A DNA stretch of 64,000 nt from Lachnospiraceae bacterium (GTDB lineage: Bacteria; Bacillota; Clostridia; Lachnospirales; Lachnospiraceae). Both the position numbers and the translations under genes were made by a program. The notes under the pieces are model-generated. The model ran no database searches. It was not told the origin of the DNA and saw nothing but the letters and a program-made list of their open reading frames with translations. Position 1 is the first letter of the stretch, and each line of letters begins with the position of its first letter. The stretch lies in assembly GCA_900757195.1 (NCBI GenBank), contig CAAEMZ010000017.1, positions 18,849 to 82,848 of the forward strand. The letters run 5' to 3'. Shown one piece after another: positions 51,532 through 60,558 of this stretch.

Positions 51532-51915
51532 CTATTTTTTCTTTCGCATGAATTTTTTCAGTTTTTTCCGTGTGGCCTTACTCATGGCATGTTCCATTAA
51601 ATGCGCCTCTTCTTCCGCTTCAGCGGCGCTCACCCCAAGAAATTCCGCCAAAAACTTATAGGCTGTTTTATAGGTTTCATGAATATTTTTTCCTGCGGCA
51701 ACGCCCTCTTTGGTCAGTTTGATCGTGCCGTAATGCTCATGTTCAATATATCCCTGCTCTTTCAGGGTATTCATCGCCCGATTTACACTCGGTTTTGAAA
51801 TTTCCAATAACTTCGCAATATCTGTAACACGTACCTCTTCACTGCGCTGGGCCAGAACATAAATCTGCTTCAAATAATCTTCCTGTGAACTGGACAGACC
51901 GCCTTTTTCCTTCAT
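51532..51915 (-). CDS. DtxR/MntR-family metal-dependent regulator
   Basis: 127 residues. The HTH is in the first 65 residues (SSSQEDYLKQIYVLAQRSEE, VTDIAKLLEISKPSVNRAMN). A metal-binding/dimerisation helical segment follows (AAEAEEEAHLMEHAMSKAT). The length is close to MntR (about 140 residues), without the SH3-like domain of DtxR. It probably represses metal uptake in response to Mn or Fe; its target is not in the window. ATG 51915 has GAGGTGG upstream. It follows the MarR gene by 17 bases. Confidence 0.9.
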   Translation of the reverse strand: MKEKGGLSSSQEDYLKQIYVLAQRSEEVRVTDIAKLLEISKPSVNRAMNTLKEQGYIEHEHYGTIKLTKEGVAAGKNIHETYKTAYKFLAEFLGVSAAEAEEEAHLMEHAMSKATRKKLKKFMRKKK

Positions 51916-51932
51916 CTTTTCCACCTCGTTTA

Positions 51933-52367
51933 TTACAGAGACTTAAAATACTCTCTTAAATTTCTCATCGCCTGCATCAAAACCTCACACTGTTCATCAT
52001 TCAGTCCCTGACGCATGGCCTTAATCATTTCCAAATGGAACTTCTCATGACGCCGATAAGCTTTCTTTCCCTTCTCATCCAGCGATACAAGAACCACCCG
52101 CCGGTCTTCTTCGCTTCGGGTCCGGGTAACATATCCCTTTTTCACCAGATTATTCATCGCGATCGTCAGCGTGCCTACCGTCACCCCAACTAACCGGGCA
52201 ATCGATGACATGTTTTTTGGCTGATCTATTCCGATTGCATCCATAATATGCATATCATTCATAGAAATATCTTTAAATTCTTCCCGGATTAAGGACTGTT
52301 CCTCAATCTTCATTGTATGATTAAATAAATGGACCAACACTTCATTTAACTGATTATAGGAATCCAT
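51933..52367 (-). CDS. MarR-family transcriptional regulator
   Basis: 144 residues. Winged HTH with ISMNDMHIMDAIGIDQPKN, SIARLVGVTVGTLTIAMNNL and the wing RTRSEEDRRVVLVSLDEKGK. The style resembles FabT-type regulators of fatty-acid synthesis in Lachnospiraceae, but no fab genes are near. ATG 52367 follows GAGAGGTG. It is translated between the phospholipase-like and DtxR-like genes. Confidence 0.9.
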   Translation of the reverse strand: MDSYNQLNEVLVHLFNHTMKIEEQSLIREEFKDISMNDMHIMDAIGIDQPKNMSSIARLVGVTVGTLTIAMNNLVKKGYVTRTRSEEDRRVVLVSLDEKGKKAYRRHEKFHLEMIKAMRQGLNDEQCEVLMQAMRNLREYFKSL

Positions 52368-52392
52368 AAACACCTCTCTGTTCCGGCTCTTT

Positions 52393-53088
52393 TCACATAT
52401 GCATCAAATCCTCCATATGTCTGCAAAAAGCTTCTGCCGTATCCCTGACAAAGGCCTCCAATTCTGCCAAATCAAACACCTTCATCCATTTTTCATCTCC
52501 GATGCATCCCCTGCTGAAAAGATATTCCAGTTCTTCCAGAACATCTTTAAGCGCTTCCGGCTGCACTTCATTCATTCCCAACAGCTCCATATTCCTGTAT
52601 TCCGGCGATTTTATATGAAACTTCTCAACAAACCAGTGGTTACACCGGGTATAATCGCCATAATAATATTCCGGCGAAAAAAATTTTTCAAAAGGAACCT
52701 TCTCTCCGCTGTGCTTCAATTCAACCTGGGTGATTTTATCTTTTTTGGATTGAATACATCCGTTTTTGTCTTCAAAAGACAATACCTTCGGCCAAAAACG
52801 GCAGACATAATGTTCATCCAGATATAAATGGGCGTAATATCCGAGAATCGCCGGTTCATCCAGACGATGTCTGTATTTCTCCAGAAAAAGTGACAGCTTT
52901 GGCGCCCGGGCAATGTATTCTTCCTGACCGCAGCCCCAGAAATGGGATACCGCCTTGTGCTCTCCCAACCGGGTATCCGGCAGCAGAGAACCCAGAAGAA
53001 AGTCCTGACGCCAGGCATCGTCCGGCTTCTTTTTCATGGACTCCATAATCACAATCGCTTCTGCAAGATGTATAACAAATCCCGGCAC
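52393..53088 (-). CDS. Zinc-dependent phospholipase C-like protein
   Basis: 231 residues. It resembles the zinc-dependent phospholipase C/S1-P1-like helical fold: MPGFVIHLAEAIVI, DFLLGSLLPDTRLGEHKAVS HFW (split for length), and GYYAHLYLDEHYVCRFWP supply His and Asp ligands. There is no signal peptide, so it is not an obvious secreted lipase. The start is GTG 53088, because GGAGG lies 9 bases upstream and an in-frame ATG at 53109 has no site. First gene of a three-gene unit with the MarR and DtxR regulators. Confidence 0.8.
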   Translation of the reverse strand: MPGFVIHLAEAIVIMESMKKKPDDAWRQDFLLGSLLPDTRLGEHKAVSHFWGCGQEEYIARAPKLSLFLEKYRHRLDEPAILGYYAHLYLDEHYVCRFWPKVLSFEDKNGCIQSKKDKITQVELKHSGEKVPFEKFFSPEYYYGDYTRCNHWFVEKFHIKSPEYRNMELLGMNEVQPEALKDVLEELEYLFSRGCIGDEKWMKVFDLAELEAFVRDTAEAFCRHMEDLMHM

Positions 53089-53362
53089 CGCTGATTCCTC
53101 CCATCCCAATAATTACCTTTCATCGAATACTTCTTAATCATATCACAATTTATTATTTTTTTATATACGCAGAATTATAATTTTACGCATCCGGAAATTC
53201 TGTATCCGGTCTTATTTCCTGTTTTTCATGGATTATCGTTATCTTTTTATCATTATTCAATGTGTCAACATCTATTCCATATTTAGTCAAGGAATTTCAT
53301 TTCCTTTCAAATTCCCGTGAATTAGCAGGTTTTCACAGTCAAAGTTCTTGAAATTGTTTAGA

Positions 53363-53375
53363 TTGGTCCAACCAA
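53363..53375. promoter_or_regulatory. GntR (LldR-like) operator upstream of larA
   Basis: TTGGTCCAACCAA is a perfect inverted repeat that fits the TNGT-N3-ACNA pattern known for lactate-responsive FCD-GntR regulators. It lies 45 bp upstream of the -35. The rest of the 53089-53514 gap is AT-rich with no gene. Confidence 0.55.
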
Positions 53376-53419
53376 TTGTGTATATTGTTGAATTTCTTTC
53401 GTTAAAGAAATAACTTTTA

Positions 53420-53448
53420 TAGACATTTTGCACAAAGCCGTATATAAT
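53420..53448 (+). promoter_or_regulatory. larA promoter
   Basis: TAGACA (53420-53425), 17 bp, TATAAT (53443-53448), 66 bases before the start codon. Confidence 0.8.
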
Positions 53449-53514
53449 AAAACTTAGAAATGTAGCGGTTTCTAGGGATTATTATTATGATATAAGATTT
53501 AAAGGAGGCTCTTT

Positions 53515-54807
53515 ATGAAAACTATAAAATTACCTTATGGGAAAGGTACTCTCGATTTAAACATTCCGGAAGAACGTCTTGCCGGAATTCTTGAATCTCA
53601 TGCCCATGAATTTAAAGCAGAAAAATCTGAAGCAGAAATTGTCAGAGAAGCATTAGAAAACCCAATTGACTCTCCGCGTTTAAGAGAATTAGTTAAGGGC
53701 AAAAAGAACATCGTTATGATTGCCAGTGACCATACACGCCCTGTTCCAAGTAAAATCATTCTTCCTGAGATGATGAAAGAAATCGAAGAAGGCAACCCGG
53801 ATGCAACACTGACCATCCTTATTGCTACCGGTTTCCACCGTCTGACAACCCACGAAGAATTAGTTAACAAATTTGGCGAAGACATGGTCAACCATCCAAA
53901 GATTAAATATGTGATCCACGAAAGCGGAAAAGAAGAAGACCTCGTATACATCGGTATTCTTCCTTCCGGCGGAAAACTGATCGTTAATAAAGTGGCTGCA
54001 GAAGCAGATCTTCTGATCTCCGAAGGTTTCATTGAACCACACTTCTTCGCTGGTTTCTCCGGCGGACGTAAGAGTGTTCTTCCTGGTATCTCCAGCCGTA
54101 CAACCGTATTAGCTAACCACTGTTCTGCATTTATCGCAGATCCATATTCCCGTGCCGGTTCCCTCGATAAGAACCCTATGCACAAAGATATGCTCTGGGC
54201 TGCTGAAGCTGTACACCTTCAGTTCATCTGCAACGTTCTTCTGGACGCAGATAAAAAGGTCATTGCAGCTTATGCCGGACATTTAAACAACGCTCACAGA
54301 AAAGGCTGCGAATTCATGAATGAACTTGCAGGCGTTAAAGCGATTCCTGCAGATATCGCTATTACAACCAATGGCGGTTATCCTCTGGATCAGAACCTGT
54401 ATCAGTCTGTAAAAGGTATGACAGCCGCAGAAGCAACCTGTAACGAAGGCGGCGTTATCATTATCGCTACAAGCTGCAGCGATGGTCATGGCGGTGAAAG
54501 CTTCTGGCGTACATTTGTTGATGAACAGGATAACCAGAAGATCATGGATGGCTTCCTTGCAACAGATGCTGAACATACGATTCCGGATCAGTGGGAATCC
54601 CAGATTCTCTGCCGTATGCTTCTGAAATTCAAAATCATCGTTATTACAGATGCACCGGAACAGTTAATTAAAGATATGCATATGGATTACGCACATAACT
54701 TAGACGAAGCCATCGCTATGGCTGACGCTTACCTCGGAAAGAAAGACAGCAAAATCACTGTTATTCCTGATGGTATCGCAGTTATCGTTAATCCGGCAGA
54801 TGAATAA
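53515..54807 (+). CDS. larA: Nickel-dependent lactate racemase family protein (LarA)
   Basis: 430 residues. Interconverts D- and L-lactate, or a related 2-hydroxy acid, using the nickel-pincer cofactor. The catalytic residues align by position and motif: H108 in GFHR, H176 in EPHFFAGFSGGRKS, K186 in the same motif, and H202 in ANHCS, matching H108, H174, K184 and H200 of L. plantarum LarA. The cofactor genes larB, larC and larE are not nearby, so they must be elsewhere. AGGAGG precedes the ATG. Many LarA relatives act on other 2-hydroxy acids, so lactate is likely but not certain. Confidence 0.92.
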   Translation: MKTIKLPYGKGTLDLNIPEERLAGILESHAHEFKAEKSEAEIVREALENPIDSPRLRELVKGKKNIVMIASDHTRPVPSKIILPEMMKEIEEGNPDATLTILIATGFHRLTTHEELVNKFGEDMVNHPKIKYVIHESGKEEDLVYIGILPSGGKLIVNKVAAEADLLISEGFIEPHFFAGFSGGRKSVLPGISSRTTVLANHCSAFIADPYSRAGSLDKNPMHKDMLWAAEAVHLQFICNVLLDADKKVIAAYAGHLNNAHRKGCEFMNELAGVKAIPADIAITTNGGYPLDQNLYQSVKGMTAAEATCNEGGVIIIATSCSDGHGGESFWRTFVDEQDNQKIMDGFLATDAEHTIPDQWESQILCRMLLKFKIIVITDAPEQLIKDMHMDYAHNLDEAIAMADAYLGKKDSKITVIPDGIAVIVNPADE

Positions 54808-54831
54808 ATCAAATATACTCTGCAAAAATAA

Positions 54832-54862
54832 GGCTCCAGGAGAAATCCTGGAGCCCTCTTTT
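54832..54862 (+). terminator. larA terminator
   Basis: GGCTCCAGGA (54832-54841) pairs with TCCTGGAGCC (54846-54855), tetraloop GAAA, then CTCTTTTT. Confidence 0.95.
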
Positions 54863-54896
54863 TACGCTTTTTTATGTTGTCTGTAATTTCTAAATT

Positions 54897-55790
54897 CTAT
54901 TTATTTTCTTCAACAGAAGTTACGGTAACATCTTCTGCACCTTCGGAAAGATCTCCGTTATAATGCAATGTGACATCCATCCCCTCTTCAAGTCCGCCCG
55001 TAATGGCAATGTCCGCATCCATCGTTGAGAATGTGTAGGTGGTTCCGCCGCTTGTTTCAATCGTTACCGTATTCATCGATGCCGCCGTCACGGTTCCGCT
55101 GATCGTCTCTCCCTTTGCAGAAGGACTGGAAGCACCCGTTCCTGTAGTACGGCTTCCTGACGATCCCTTTGTAATTTTCGTTACCGGAACAAGATCATTT
55201 CCTGTGATATCTCCGGTGTAGGCAACCGTCACTTCATCGCCTTCTTCAATATCATCGCCGCTGATTACCGTATCGCTGTCAACTGAAAAATAATATAATT
55301 CGCCGTCCGCATCATTTTGAATCACCAGTTTTTCATCTTCAATATATTTTGTGACTTCCCCGGTCATCTGTCCGCTTTCGTCGTCATCATCTGACGTCTC
55401 ATCCGTCTTGGACGCAGCGCTGCCGCTCTCCATCGCAATAACGAGTTCGACAACCGTATCTTCTGTATCTGTTCCTGAAATTTCTCCGGTATAAACAACC
55501 GCTACCGGATTTCCTGTTTTAATATCCTTTTCACCTTTTTTATCCGCATCGGCGATATCAAAAACAAGCTCTTTACCATCGCCGGTTTCCATCGTCAGCT
55601 TATTGCTCTTTAAAGATACAACCGTTCCTGTACTCGCTTCCAGCTCCGGTACTTCCGGCGCCTGTGTTTCCTGAGTTGTTTCGGTTTCCTTTTTTTCATC
55701 CTTTTTCTTACCGCCGCAGCCGGCCAATAACGCCGCTGATAATACAACCACTGTTGTAATTCCCATAATTTTTCTGATTCTATTCTTCAT
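54897..55790 (-). CDS. Lipoprotein with three internal repeats
   Basis: 297 residues; signal peptide with lipobox LLAGC (Cys25). Three repeats of about 65-75 residues follow, each with a TGTV/TGEV/SGTV start, a TMETGDG/VIQNDADG/TIETSGG turn and a YTGEI/YTGDI/YNGDL end. Low-complexity linkers (TDETSDDDDESG, SSGSRTTGTGASS) separate them. The repeats look like small beta-barrels of the DUF5666/OB type. Function unknown. It follows citrate synthase by 35 bases, so it may be co-transcribed. Confidence 0.8.
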   Translation of the reverse strand: MKNRIRKIMGITTVVVLSAALLAGCGGKKKDEKKETETTQETQAPEVPELEASTGTVVSLKSNKLTMETGDGKELVFDIADADKKGEKDIKTGNPVAVVYTGEISGTDTEDTVVELVIAMESGSAASKTDETSDDDDESGQMTGEVTKYIEDEKLVIQNDADGELYYFSVDSDTVISGDDIEEGDEVTVAYTGDITGNDLVPVTKITKGSSGSRTTGTGASSPSAKGETISGTVTAASMNTVTIETSGGTTYTFSTMDADIAITGGLEEGMDVTLHYNGDLSEGAEDVTVTSVEENK

Positions 55791-55825
55791 ATTTCTTTCC
55801 TTTCTATAAATAACGACTCCCTGCC

Positions 55826-57205
55826 TCAGGCGTCTTTGGAGCCTCTTTCTTCAAGTGCAACATAATCCTTCTCTTCCATAATACTCAAATATGCCGGACG
55901 AATGATCTTATCCACATTTACAAGCTCCTCGATCCGATGGGCGCTCCAGCCAACGATTCTTGCCATCGCAAAAATCGGTGTATACAGTTCCAGCGGAATA
56001 TCCAGCATACTGTATACAAATCCACTGTAAAAGTCCACATTAGCGCTGACGCCTTTATAAATCTTCCGTTTTTCCGCAATAACCTCCGGTGCCAGGCGCT
56101 CAACCGCAGAATAAATCTTAAAATCCGCTTCTCTGCCCTTGGCCTTTGCCAGACGCTCAACAAAGCCTTTAAAAATCCGCGCTCTCGGATCGGAAAGGGA
56201 GTAAACGGCATGGCCCATACCATAAATCAGTCCCTTTTTGTCAAAAGCCTGTTTATCCAGCAGTTTTCCGAGGTATTCTTTGACAGCCGCCTCATCGTTT
56301 AGATCCGAAACACTTTCTTTCAGATCCCGCATCATCTCCACGACCTTGATGTTGGCGCCGCCGTGTTTCGGTCCCTTCAGCGAAGAAAGCGCAGCGGCCA
56401 CAACCGAATACGTATCTGAGCCGGCCGATGTTACAACACGGGTCGTAAAAGTGGAGTTATTACCGCCGCCGTGTTCCATATGCAGTACCAGTGCAATATC
56501 CAGGACACGGGCTTCCAGCTCCGTGTACTTCTTATCCGGACGAAGCATCAGAAGAATATTCTCTGCAGTCGACAGATTCTCATCCGGACGATGAATATAA
56601 AAACTGTCCCCACATTCATAGTGATTGTAGGCATGATATCCATAAACCGAAAGCATCGGAAGAATCCCGATCAACTGAAGGCACTGGCGCAGCACATTAC
56701 TGATCGACGGATCCGTCATATTCTCATCGTAGGATGCCAGAGTCAGCACACTCTTTGTCACCGAATTCATAATATCTTTACTCGGCGCCTTCATAATAAC
56801 ATCCCGTGTAAAGTTTGTCGGCAGTGTCCGGCTGGCATTCAGGACACGTTTAAAGGTCTGAAGTTCCTCAACATTCGGCAGCTTACCAAATAAAAGCAGA
56901 TACGTAATCTCTTCAAAACCGAACCGTTTTTCCGAAAAACCCCGGACCAGATCGATAATACTGTATCCGCGATACCATAATTTACCGTCACACGGAACCT
57001 TTTTTCCGTCCACATTTTTAAAAGCTTCTATCTTAGATATGTGGGTCAGTCCGGATAAAACGCCGTTGCCGTTTTTATCTCTGAGCCCCCGCTTAACACC
57101 ATACACATCAAATAATTCTCCGGGAATCAAATCGGTTCCTTCGCAAATTTCCTCATATTTATCCGTGTAGTCCACCAGACTTATTTTTTCATTCTGTTTA
57201 ACCAC
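55826..57205 (-). CDS. gltA: Citrate synthase
   Basis: 459 residues. Condenses oxaloacetate and acetyl-CoA to citrate. Conserved catalytic motifs are VLHMEHGGGNNSTFTTRVV, SSLKGPKHGGANIKV, GHAVYSLSDPRARI and VDFYSGFVY. The N-terminal extension (residues 1-40) is longer than in CitZ-type enzymes. The start is GTG 57205 with GGAGGTG upstream. In Clostridia this usually feeds glutamate synthesis through a partial TCA branch. Own promoter at 57234-57261. Confidence 0.95.
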   Translation of the reverse strand: MVKQNEKISLVDYTDKYEEICEGTDLIPGELFDVYGVKRGLRDKNGNGVLSGLTHISKIEAFKNVDGKKVPCDGKLWYRGYSIIDLVRGFSEKRFGFEEITYLLLFGKLPNVEELQTFKRVLNASRTLPTNFTRDVIMKAPSKDIMNSVTKSVLTLASYDENMTDPSISNVLRQCLQLIGILPMLSVYGYHAYNHYECGDSFYIHRPDENLSTAENILLMLRPDKKYTELEARVLDIALVLHMEHGGGNNSTFTTRVVTSAGSDTYSVVAAALSSLKGPKHGGANIKVVEMMRDLKESVSDLNDEAAVKEYLGKLLDKQAFDKKGLIYGMGHAVYSLSDPRARIFKGFVERLAKAKGREADFKIYSAVERLAPEVIAEKRKIYKGVSANVDFYSGFVYSMLDIPLELYTPIFAMARIVGWSAHRIEELVNVDKIIRPAYLSIMEEKDYVALEERGSKDA

Positions 57206-57233
57206 TGCTACACCTCCAGATGTTTTTCATTAA

Positions 57234-57261
57234 ATTCTAACATCATTTCATATAATGTCAA
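57234..57261 (-). promoter_or_regulatory. Citrate synthase promoter
   Basis: TTGACA (57256-57261), 16 bp, TAGAAT (57234-57239) on the minus strand. Confidence 0.7.
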
Positions 57262-57302
57262 TTAAAGCTATGAAAAATTTATAGTTGTTTATAAAACTTT
57301 CA

Positions 57303-58334
57303 TCATTTACCCAGCAAAAGAAGTTTGTTTTTTGGCAGACAGATCCACGCCTTTTCTCCGGTCTCACCGTTTTTTTCTGATACCCAGCAGAGAGCCTTAG
57401 CCTCCGGCGCCGTTTTCAACAGATACTGGCCGTAAAAAGGTCTTTCCCAGTCCGCCGTCAGCTCCGCCAGAAAGGCATTTTCCTCCCCGGCACTTCCCCG
57501 GCGGATATCTCTGGAACGTATGGCCACATACACATCCTGTTCCGGTACAGGTATTTCCGTTTTCAGCCGCATCCCCCAGGCTGGAACCAGGACTTCAAAA
57601 TCATCCGTTTTTCGGCCCTTTTCAATATTATCAAAGCCAACCAGCCGGGCCGCCTGAAGACTTCCGGGCTGTTCAAAAATCGCGTCCCGTCCATCCATTC
57701 GCAGCACTTTGCCATCATGTATGACCGCAATTTCCCGCCCGAACCGATATACCTCTTCCCGGCTGTGGGATACAAAAATCAGATTGCCTTTATAGCGTTT
57801 CAGAAACACGGACATTTCCCGCTGCATTTCCCTTTTCAGAGATTCATCCATGGCCGAATAGGGCTCGTCCATCAAAATAATTTCCGGCATACAGGCCATC
57901 ATCCGGGCCAGGGCCGTCCTCTGCTGCTGTCCTCCGGACAGCTCTGCCGGACGCCGCTTTTCCAGCCCCTCCAAATGATATTCTTCAATCAGGGACGCTA
58001 CGATTTTCTTTTTTGTCTCCTTTTTCTCCCGAAGACCGATACCGATATTTTTTTCCACCGTCATATTCGGAAAAAGGGCATAATTCTGGAACAGATAGCC
58101 CACCCGGCGCTGCCGGGGCCTGAGATGGATATTTTTTCCGGAATCGAAAAAAGTCACATCATTTATAATGATATGGCCTTCATCCGGCGTCATTACGCCG
58201 GCAATACATTTGAGAAGCATACTTTTTCCACTGCCGGATTCTCCAAGTACCGCAATCCGGTTATCTTGGGACTGGAACTGAATATCCAGCGTAAAATCTC
58301 CAAAATATTTTTTTACCGCAATATCCACAGACAT
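57303..58334 (-). CDS. modC: Molybdate ABC transporter ATPase
   Basis: 343 residues. Walker A LGESGSGKSMLLKCIAG, Q-loop FQNYALFPNMTVEKNIG, signature LSGGQQQRTALARMM and Walker B IILMDEPYSAMDE are intact. The C-terminal TOBE-type segment (about 270-343) is shorter than in proteobacterial ModC. ATG 58334 overlaps the modB stop by one base (TAATG); a longer in-frame start overlaps modB without a site. Confidence 0.94.
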   Translation of the reverse strand: MSVDIAVKKYFGDFTLDIQFQSQDNRIAVLGESGSGKSMLLKCIAGVMTPDEGHIIINDVTFFDSGKNIHLRPRQRRVGYLFQNYALFPNMTVEKNIGIGLREKKETKKKIVASLIEEYHLEGLEKRRPAELSGGQQQRTALARMMACMPEIILMDEPYSAMDESLKREMQREMSVFLKRYKGNLIFVSHSREEVYRFGREIAVIHDGKVLRMDGRDAIFEQPGSLQAARLVGFDNIEKGRKTDDFEVLVPAWGMRLKTEIPVPEQDVYVAIRSRDIRRGSAGEENAFLAELTADWERPFYGQYLLKTAPEAKALCWVSEKNGETGEKAWICLPKNKLLLLGK

Positions 58335-59053
58335 TATCCCCACCTCCCGGGAAAATTCATCCTGCCCGAAAACCGATTCATCAAAAACACAACACATACC
58401 GATATGGCCACAATAAGAATCGACCAGAAACCGGCGATAAGACCGTTGTCATTGCCCATCTGAACAGCAATCTGCTGAGAAATGGTACTTGTTTTTCCAA
58501 GAATGTTTCCGGCAAACATGGATGTGGCTCCGTATTCACCGATCGCCCGGGCAAATGCCAGCACCGTTCCCGAAGCAATCCCCGGCAGTGCATTCGGCAC
58601 ACTGATTTTCCAGAAAATTTCCCATTCGGACAACCCCAGTGTACGGGCCGCATAAATCATCGTCACATCCATCTGTTCAAAGGCTGCACGTGTATTGCGG
58701 TACATCAGTGGAAAAGAAATGACCACCGCCGCAATGACGCAGGCCGCCCATGTCCCCGGAATCACGACTCCGAAGGCCAGATTCAATGTCTTTCCAAGCA
58801 GTCTGTTCCTGCTGAATAAGAGCAAAAGCACAAATCCGACAACGGTCGGCGGAAGAACGATCGGAAGCGTCAGGATACTGTCGGCAACGGCTTTCTTCCC
58901 GGATGGCAGCCGCATCACCCGTGCAGCCGCAAATAATCCGGTAAAAAATGTAATAAAGGTTGCCGCTATCCCTGTTTTCAGCGTAACCCATAACGGCGTC
59001 CAGGCATTGGCTCTTGAAAAATAAATCTGCAGCGCTTCAATCATATCTTCCAT
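58334..59053 (-). CDS. modB: Molybdate ABC transporter permease
   Basis: 239 residues, five membrane segments. The permease EAA-type loop is GLSEWEIFWKISVPNALPGI and the family start is PLWVTLKTGIAATFITFFTG. ATG 59053 has GGAGG upstream, 9 bases away. It lies 21 bases after modA. Confidence 0.94.
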   Translation of the reverse strand: MEDMIEALQIYFSRANAWTPLWVTLKTGIAATFITFFTGLFAAARVMRLPSGKKAVADSILTLPIVLPPTVVGFVLLLLFSRNRLLGKTLNLAFGVVIPGTWAACVIAAVVISFPLMYRNTRAAFEQMDVTMIYAARTLGLSEWEIFWKISVPNALPGIASGTVLAFARAIGEYGATSMFAGNILGKTSTISQQIAVQMGNDNGLIAGFWSILIVAISVCVVFLMNRFSGRMNFPGRWG

Positions 59054-59074
59054 CGGCCAACACCTCCTTCCCAT

Positions 59075-59920
59075 CTATCTGTACATCGTAAACATATACT
59101 TTTCAAATACCGCCGCCGCCTCTTCAGACTGCAAAAATTCATAAAAATCTTCGGCAGCTTCCCTTTCCGCTGCATCAGCACCCGAATTGTGAATCAGAGC
59201 CATCGGATAAACAATCGGCGTATCCAGCCATGAGGCATCGGCTGTATCGATAATATCCAGCCTGTCTATGGATTTGCAGGCATCCGACCGGTAAACCGTT
59301 CCGATTTCCGCAAGCCCCTCCGCCACGGCGCTGCGCACATCTCCGACCTTCGTCTTTTCATCAATATCCAGCGAAAATACTTCATCTGTAATATCCAGCT
59401 TTTCAAAAACCTGCCGCGAATAACTGCCCGCAGGAACCTCTTCCCCTGCCAGCGCAAACACACCCCGGCATTTTGGAATCGTTTCAAATCCTGTAACAGA
59501 TGTGCCACTATTTTTTCCGCTAATCAGCACAAGTTCGTTCGTCAACAGCCTCACAATGCTTCCATCCCGGACATAGTCCCTGTCTGTATTTTCATCCAGT
59601 TTCGTCATCTGAGCCATGTTCGCGGAAATAAACAGATCGCAGGCCATACCGCTTTCAATCTGCTGCCTCAGCTCCTGAGACCCCAGTGCATTCGGAATGA
59701 TTTTCACTCCGGGATGGGTTTGTTGATACACCTGCGCCAGCTCCTGGATAACATCATTCAGACTATTCGCCACAAAAACCTGAATCTCTGCGACTGTCCC
59801 GGGATCTGCTGCCGCCGTCCCCGGCGCTGCCTTCTCTGCTTTCCCTCCGGAAGACGCACATCCGGTGATTGAAAGAATGACGGCCGCTGCCATAAAGACT
59901 GCCATAATCCTTTTCTTCAT
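59075..59920 (-). CDS. modA: Molybdate-binding lipoprotein
   Basis: 281 residues. Signal peptide with lipobox ITGC (Cys21). The mature protein has ANSLNDVIQELAQVYQQ, a molybdate-contact region ANMAQMTKLD, NELVLISGKNSG, and GVFALAGEEVPAGSYSRQVF, typical of ModA. ATG 59920 has GAGAGGAAAC upstream; a longer in-frame start has no site. It follows the cysteine-rich gene by 25 bases. Confidence 0.94.
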   Translation of the reverse strand: MKKRIMAVFMAAAVILSITGCASSGGKAEKAAPGTAAADPGTVAEIQVFVANSLNDVIQELAQVYQQTHPGVKIIPNALGSQELRQQIESGMACDLFISANMAQMTKLDENTDRDYVRDGSIVRLLTNELVLISGKNSGTSVTGFETIPKCRGVFALAGEEVPAGSYSRQVFEKLDITDEVFSLDIDEKTKVGDVRSAVAEGLAEIGTVYRSDACKSIDRLDIIDTADASWLDTPIVYPMALIHNSGADAAEREAAEDFYEFLQSEEAAAVFEKYMFTMYR

Positions 59921-59945
59921 ACCGTTTCCTCTCTCCGATGTGCTG

Positions 59946-60464
59946 TTAAATACTGCATCCGCCGTCACAGCTTCCACAGGTACTGCACGTACTGCAGTCG
60001 CCGCAGCCGCTGGACATAACAATGTTATCTGTCAGATAATCCACGTTAATATCATAGTCGCTTAAAGGAATATGAATCACCTTACCGTCACTGTCCGTCA
60101 CACAGAGTTCATCCTCTGAAAACACGATCCGGATCGGTATGAGCACATCCGCTCCGGTATCTCTCGGATCCGGACGCCACTGAGCCCCGATGCGCATGGA
60201 TTTTCCCGTGCTGGACATACAGATCAATCCGGTTCCCACCGTCCGAAGCGCTTTAATCTTTCCGCTTTCATCCAGCTCCAGCGTCGGAAGATGTTCCTCA
60301 TCTTTTAGCGGCGTATTGTCGTAAGCAATATAAAGCCCTGTGGAATGTTGGATAAATACCGGCTCCAGAGGTTCCGCTGTCTTTAACCCTCCATTCGCAT
60401 AAAATGTCACTTTCTCTGCGGTCACGGTTCCGTAGGGTGTTTCTATCTTCTGTATATCTGCCAT
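59946..60464 (-). CDS. Cysteine-ladder protein upstream of modABC
   Basis: 172 residues, not recognised as a named family. Residues 1-145 are beta-rich with no signal peptide. The C-terminus carries a regular ladder: Cys154, 157, 160, 163, 166 and 170, spaced CxxCxxCxxCxxCxxxC. Two more cysteines lie at 82 and 121. Such a tail could bind a metal, a cluster or a chalcogenide. Its place as the first gene before modABC, with a 25-base gap to modA, suggests a role in molybdate or metal handling; this is inference. Confidence 0.75.
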   Translation of the reverse strand: MADIQKIETPYGTVTAEKVTFYANGGLKTAEPLEPVFIQHSTGLYIAYDNTPLKDEEHLPTLELDESGKIKALRTVGTGLICMSSTGKSMRIGAQWRPDPRDTGADVLIPIRIVFSEDELCVTDSDGKVIHIPLSDYDINVDYLTDNIVMSSGCGDCSTCSTCGSCDGGCSI

Positions 60465-60558
60465 AATTTTTAACCACCTTTATATTTTTTCGGCGCAAAG
60501 CCGTGCATCTATTATACCATTAAACACCCCCATGGAACAATGACCTTTTTCCCGAATT

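Noticed and set aside
60465..60558. Molybdenum-cofactor riboswitch before the mod operon
   Set aside because: Only 94 bases are available and no conserved stems were seen.
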